NCBI RefSeq assembly: GCF_047511655.1
Contig: NC_133390.1
Location: forward strand, 128,393,583 to 128,457,582
Direction: 5' to 3'
Source: Castor canadensis
Lineage: Eukaryota > Chordata > Mammalia > Rodentia > Castoridae
DNA: 64,000 bases
Part shown: in pieces, positions 58,794 to 64,000 of the stretch
Layout of the letters: each line of letters starts with the position of its first letter
How positions within the stretch are numbered: position 1 is the first letter of the stretch
The notes under the pieces: generated by a model
Database searches by the model: none
Told to the model about the DNA's origin: nothing
Seen by the model: only the letters and a program-made list of their open reading frames with translations
Program-made: the position numbers and the translations under genes

Positions 58794-59697
58794 ACCACAT
58801 TTTCTTAATCCATTTGTCAGTAGTGGGGCATCTTGGCTGTTTCCATAACTTGGCTACTGTGAATGGTGCTGCAATAAACATGTTGTGCAGGTGCCTCTGG
58901 AGTAACTTGAGTCACATTCTTTTGGGTATATCCCCAAGAGTGGTATTGCTGGATCATATGGTAGATCTACGTTTATATTTTTAAGAAACCTCCAAATTTT
59001 TTTCCAGAGTGGTTGTACTAGTTTACATTCCCACCAACAGTTTAAGAGGGTTCCTTTTTCCCCGCATCCTTGCCAACACCTGTTGTTAGTGGTGTTGCTA
59101 ATGATGGCTAGTCTAACAGGGGTGAGGTGGAATCATAGTGTGGTTTTAATTTGCATTTCCTTTATTGCTAGGGAGGGTGAGCATTTTTTCATGTGTTTTT
59201 TGGCCATTTGAATTTCTTCTTTTGAGAAAGTTCTGTTTAGTTCACTTGCCCATTTCTTTATTGGTTCATTAATTTTGGGAGAATTTAGTTTTTTGAGTTC
59301 CCCATTTATTCTGGTTATCAGTCCTTTGTCTGATGTGTAGCTGGCAAATATTTTCTCCCACTCTGTGGGTGGTCTCTTCAGATTAGAGACCATTTCTTTT
59401 GTTGAGCAGAAACTTTTTAGTTTTATGAGGTCCCATTTATCTATGCTATCTCTTAGTTTCTGAGCTGCTGCGGTTACATTGAGAAAGTTCTTGCCTATAC
59501 CTATTAGTTCCAAAGTATTTCCTACTCTTTCCTATACCAACTTTAGAGTTTGTGGCCTGATGTTAAGATCCTTGATCCATTTTGAGTTAATACTGGCATA
59601 GGGTGGTAAATATGGATCTCGTTTCACTTTTTTCAGACTGCTAACCAGTTTTCCCAGCAGTTTTTGTTGAAGAGGCTGTCTTTTCTCTATCATATAT

Positions 59698-61037
59698 ATA
59701 TATATTTTTTTTCATTTTTCTTTTATTATTCATATGTGCATACAAGGCTTGGTTTATTTCTCCCCCCTGCCCCCACCCCCTCCCTTACCACCCACTCCAC
59801 CCCCTCCCGCTCCCCCCCTCAATACCCAGCAGAAACTATTTTGCCCTTATCTCTAATTTTGTTGTAGAGAGAGTATAAGCAATAATAGGAAGGAACAAGG
59901 GGTTTTGCTGGTTGAGATAAGGATAGCTATACAGGGCATTGACTCACATTGATTTCCTGTGCGTGGGTGTTACCTTCTAGGTTAATTCTTTTTAATCTAA
60001 CCTTTTCTCTAGTTCCTGGTCCCCTTTTCCTATTGGCCTCAGTTGCTTTAAGGTATCTGCTTTAGTTTCTCTGCATTAAGGGCAACAAATGCTAGCTAGT
60101 TTTTTAGGTGTCTTACCTATCCTCACCCCTCCCTTGTGTGCTCTGGCGTTTATCATGTGCTCATAGTCCAATCCCCTTGTTGTGTTTGCCCTTGATCTAA
60201 TGTCCACATATGAGGGAGAACATACGATTTTTGGTCTTTTGAGCCAGGCTAATCTCACTCAGAATGATGTTCTCCAATTCCATCCATTTACCAGCGAATG
60301 ATAACATTTCGTTCTTCTTCATGGCTGCATAAAATTCCATTGTGTATAGATACCACATTTTCTTAATCCATTCGTCAGTGGTGGGGCATCTTGGCTGTTT
60401 CCATAACTTGGCTATTGTGAATAGTGCCGCAATAAACATGGATGTGCAGGTGCCTCTGGAGTAACAGTCTTTTGGGTATATCCCCAAGAGTGGTATTGCT
60501 GGATCAAATGGTAGATCGATGTCCAGCTTTGTAAGTAGCCTCCAAATTTTTTTCCAGAGTGGTTGTACTAGTCTACATTCCCACCAACAGTGTAAGAGGG
60601 TTCCTTTTTCCCCGCATCCTCGCCAACACCTGTTGTTGGTGGTGTTGCTGATGATGGCTATTCTAACAGGGGTGAGGTGGAATCTTAGTGTGGTTTTAAT
60701 TTGCATTTCCTTTATTGCTAGAGATGGTGAGCATTTTTTCATGTGTTTTCTGGCCATTTGAATTTCTTCTTTTGAGAAAGTTCTGTTTAGTTCACTTGCC
60801 CATTTCTTTATTGGTTCATTAGTTTTGGGAGAATTTAGTTTTTTAAGTTCCCTGTATATTCTGGTTATCAGTCCTTTGTCTGATGTATAATTGGCAAATA
60901 TTTTCTCCCACTCTGTGGGTGTTCTCTTCAGTTTAGAGACCATTTCTTTTGATGAACAGAAGCTTTTTAGTTTTATGAGGTCCCATTTATCTATGCTATC
61001 TCTTAGTTGCTGTGCTGCTGGGGTTTCATTGAGAAAA
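59698..61037 (-). mobile_element. Nested L1 copy 2, with a homologous 5' junction
   Basis: A third tail and 3' UTR begin at about 59700 (T-run, ttattattcatatgtgcata). ORF2 C terminus follows: a 288-codon open frame (60197-61063) with [30 protein letters not shown] and RMFSLICGH, the longest in the window. Sequence left of the insertion (59488-59697) recurs at 61038-61247 with one mismatch in 210, whereas the 390 bp before it differ by about 5-6%. So the copy probably ends at 61037 and the host L1 resumes there. Confidence 0.75.
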
Positions 61038-63507
61038 TTCTTGCCTATACCTATTAGTTCCAAAGTATTTCCTACTCTTTCCTATACCAACTTTAGAGTT
61101 TGTGGCCTGATGTTAAGATCCTTGATCCATTTTGAGTTAATACTGGCATAGGGTGATAAATATGGATCTCGTTTCACTTTTTTCAGACTGCTAACCAGTT
61201 TTCCCAGCAGTTTTTGTTGAAGAGGCTGTCTTTTCTCTATCATATATTTTTAGCACCTTTGTCAAAGATAAGTTGGTTATAGTTGTGTGGCTTCATATCT
61301 GGGTCCTCTATTCTGTTCCACTGGTCTTCATGTCTGTTTTTGTGCCAGTACCATGCTGTTTTTATTGTTATTGCTTTGTAATATAGTTTGAAGTCAGGTA
61401 TTGTGATACCTCCTGCATTGTTCTTTTGACTGAGTATTGCCTTGGCTATTCGTGGCCTCTTGTGTTTCCTATAAATTTAATGGTAGATTTTTCAATCTCT
61501 TTAATGAATGTCATTGGAAATTTGATGAGAATTGCATTAAACATGTAGATTACTTTTGGGAGTATAGACGTATTTACTATGTTGATTCTACCAATCCAAA
61601 AGCATGGGAGATCTCTCCACTTTCTATAGTCTTCCTCAATCTCTTTCTTCCGAAGTGTATAGTTTTCCTTGTAGAGATCGTTCACATCCTTTGTTAGGTT
61701 TACATCTAGGTATTTGATTTTTTTTGAGGCTATTGTAAATGGAATTGTTTTCATACATTCTTTTGCAGTTTGTTCATTATTAGTATATAGAAATGCTAAT
61801 GATTTTTATATGTTGATTTTATATCCTGCTACCTTGCTATAGCTGTTGATGGTGTCTAGGAGCTTTTGAGTAGAGTTTTTTGGGTCTTTAAGGTATAAGA
61901 TCATGTCATCTGCAAATAGGGATATTTTGACAGTTTCTTTACCTATTTGTATTCCTTTTATTCCTTCTTCTTGCCTAATTGCTCTGGCTAGGAATTCCAG
62001 TACTATGTTGAATAGGAGTAGAAATAGTGGGCATCCTTGTCTGGTTCCTGATTTTAGAGGGAATGGTTTCAGTTTTTCACCATTAAGTATAATGCTGGCT
62101 GTAGGTTTGTCACATATAGCTTTTATAATGTTGAGGTACTTTCCTTCAATTCTTGGTTTTCTTACAGCTTTTATCATGAAATGGTGTTGGATCTTATCAA
62201 AGGCTTTTTCTGCATCTATTGAGATGATCAAGTGGTTTTTGTCTTTGCTTCTGTTAATGTGGTTTATTACATTTATTGATTTCGTATGTTGAACCACCCC
62301 TGCATTACTGGGATGAAGTCTACTATGTGGTGGTGAATGATCATTTTGATGTGTTGTTGAGTTTGGTTTGCCATTATTTTATTGAGGATTTTTGCATCAG
62401 TGTTCATTAAGGAGATTGGCCTATAGTTCTCCTTTTTGGAGGTGTCTTTGCCTGGTTTTGGGATAAGTGTAATACTGGCTTCATAAAATGTGTTAGGCAG
62501 TTTTCCTTCCCTTTCTATTTCATGGAACAGTTTAAGGAGGGTTGGTATTAGTTCTTCTTTAATGGTCTGATAGAATTCAGCAGAGAATCCATCAGGTCCT
62601 AGACTTTTCCTTTTAGGGAGACTCTTGATTGCTGCTTCAATTTCATTTTGTGTTATACATCTATTCAGGTGATTAATGTCCTCTTGGTTCAGTTTTGGAT
62701 GATCATAAGTATGTAGAAATCTGTCCATTTCTTTAAGATTTTCGAATTTGTTTGAATACAGGTTCTCAAAGTAGTCTCTGATGATTTCCTGGACTTCCAT
62801 GGTGTTTGTTGTTATCTCCCCTTTTGCATTCCTGATTTTACTAATTTGGGTTTTTTCTCTCCTCATTTTGGTTTGCAAGGATGTATTGATCTTGTTTATT
62901 TTTTCAACTTTTTGTTTCATTAATTCTTTTTATGGTTTTTGTGGTTTCTATTTCATTGATATCAACTCTTATTTTTCTTATTTCTCTCCTTCTATTTGTT
63001 TTGGGATTTGCTTGTTCTTGTTTTTCTAGGAGTTTGAGATGTATCATTAGGTCATTGATTTGGTATCTTTCATTGTTTTTAATATATGCACCCATGGCTA
63101 TAAACTTTCCTCTCAGGACTGCCTTTGCTGTGCCCTATAGGTTCCGGTATGTTATGTTTTCATTTTAATTGACTTCCAGGAACTTTTTAATTTTCTCTTT
63201 TATTTTATCAATGACTCATTGTTCATTAAGGAATGAGTTATTCAGTTTCCAGCTGTTTGCATGTTTTTTGTCTTTATTTTTGTTGTTGAGTTCTAGTTTT
63301 ATTGCATTGTGATCAGATAGAATGCATGGTATAATTTCTATTTTCTTATATTTGCTGAGGCTTGTTTTGTGCTCTAGGAAATGATCTATTTTTGAGAAGG
63401 TTCCGTGGGCTGCTGAGAAGAATGTATATTGTGTAGAAGTTGGATGGAATGTTCTGTAGACATCAACTAGGTCCATTTGATCTATTGTATATTTTAGATC
63501 TAGGATT
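61038..63507 (-). pseudogene. L1-III ORF2 remnant (RT and endonuclease parts)
   Basis: RT core in the 163-codon frame 61806-62297: [36 protein letters not shown], and the catalytic FADD encoded by 61905-61916, followed by MILYLKDP. The next frame (62273-62920, 215 codons) holds [23 protein letters not shown] and [12 protein letters not shown] of the RT N-terminal part. Endonuclease pieces are at 63216-63476 ([27 protein letters not shown]). The first ~150 residues are lost in the deletion at 63507. Frame changes show it is dead. Confidence 0.9.
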
Positions 63508-64000
63508 TCTCTGTACTTGTTGTTTTAATGATAATATGCCTTGGGGTAGTTCTATTTTGGTGTGGTCTGTTTGGTGTTCTGGAGGCCTCTTGCAGCTGTA
63601 TGGGCATAGATTTTTCTAGATTTGGGAAATTTTCTTTAATTATTTTGTTGAATATATTACGCATTCCCTTTGTTTGCACCTCTTCTCCTTCTTCAATGCC
63701 CATGATTCTCAGGTTTGTTCTTTTGATGGAGTCGGTGAGTTCTTGCATTTTCTTTTCACATGTCTTTAGTTGTTTAACTAATAGTTCTTCAGTTTTTCCT
63801 TTATTTACCATTTCATCTTTGATTTCTGAGATTCTTTCTTCTGTTTGTTCTGTTCTACTGGATTGGCCTTCCATTTTGTTTTGCATTTCTGTTTAGTTCT
63901 TTTTTCTGAGGTTTTCCATATTATGAGTTTCTTCCTCTGTAATATTGTCTATTTTCATTCTGAGTTCATTTATCTCTTTATTTATCTTGTTCTTTGTTTC
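63508..64000 (-). pseudogene. L1-III ORF1 remnant, partial
   Basis: 128-codon frame 63500-63886: coiled-coil end (MEGQSSRTEQTEERISEIKD), TNLRIMGIEEGEE, then NFPNLEKSMPIQLQEASRTPN and HIIIKTTSTE. The C-terminal domain is removed by the deletion and the N terminus is beyond the window. Confidence 0.88.

Larger units (their letters stand above)
57350..64000 (-). mobile_element. Young LINE-1 (L1-III) with nested L1s, runs off window
   Basis: Minus strand, 3' tail at 57350 (T-run, then tattcatatgtacatacaat). Its own parts: 57352-58007 (3' UTR), 58794-59697 (C-terminal ORF2), 61038-63507 (RT, linker, endonuclease), 63508-64000 (ORF1). Two shorter L1s are inserted at 58008-58793 and 59698-61037. 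Between 63507 and 63508 about 0.9 kb is missing relative to L1-II. The 5' UTR would lie beyond 64000. Not autonomous. Confidence 0.88.

Noticed and set aside
59488..61247. Ordinary long target-site duplication of 210 bp
   Set aside because: It would need the insert to be truncated at exactly the homologous L1 position, so homology-guided repair or gene conversion is preferred; not fully excluded.
63490..63530. Splicing as the cause of the L1-III internal gap
   Set aside because: On the L1 strand the missing segment, judged from L1-II, does not begin with GT and end with AG at the junction; microhomology deletion fits better.
1..64000. Bacterial or phage-type operon, CRISPR array, integron
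   Set aside because: The repeat content is purely mammalian, with no compact coding, ribosome-binding sites or phage genes.

Overview
This is mammalian nuclear DNA with no recognisable host protein-coding gene or intact exon. It is filled with LINE-1 (L1), tRNA-derived ID-like SINEs, 7SL-derived B1/Alu-like SINEs, MIR, L2, MER5 and MaLR/ERVL-type LTRs. ID-type SINEs, often fused to B1-like monomers, point to a rodent outside the mouse/rat lineage. My best guess is a beaver- or squirrel-related species; this is inference from the repeats and no database was searched. MIR, L2, MLT1 and MER5 relics show that the background is ordinary ancient eutherian DNA.

Layout. 1-4910: the 5' part of a minus-strand L1 (L1-I: start of ORF2, ORF1, long 5' UTR), cut by the window edge. 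4911-7307: mostly unique DNA with a short L1 3' insertion bounded by a 15-bp target-site duplication (TSD), a MIR, a pyrimidine tract and a B1. 7308-15600: an internal L1 ORF2 fragment abutting a full-length but decayed L1 (L1-II, about 6.9 kb). 15600-37200: old intergenic or intronic DNA with MLT1, MIR, L2, SINEs and ancient L1. 37200-39300: a repeat-poor block with a 56-bp inverted repeat 1.47 kb apart and a 209-bp tandem duplication. 39300-57350: ancient L1 broken up by SINEs, LTRs, a young L1 3' end, a truncated U5 snRNA retrocopy and a possible processed pseudogene. 57350-64000: a young minus-strand L1 (L1-III) carrying two further L1 insertions and a deletion of about 0.9 kb, running off the right edge.

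The window is a record of retrotransposition rather than a set of cooperating genes. L1 supplies reverse transcriptase and endonuclease; SINEs, the U5 fragment and any processed pseudogene are passengers of that machinery. All the L1 ORFs seen are broken, so nothing here looks able to move by itself. Most L1 sequence, and all of the young L1, lies on the minus strand.

The most notable items are the 5'-complete, 3'-truncated U5 snRNA copy between perfect 15-bp direct repeats (53885-53958), the inverted repeat plus tandem duplication at 37414-38995, and an L1-into-L1 junction with 210 bp of near-perfect identity (59488-59697 and 61038-61247), which suggests homology-guided repair. I found no sign of a new protein system.
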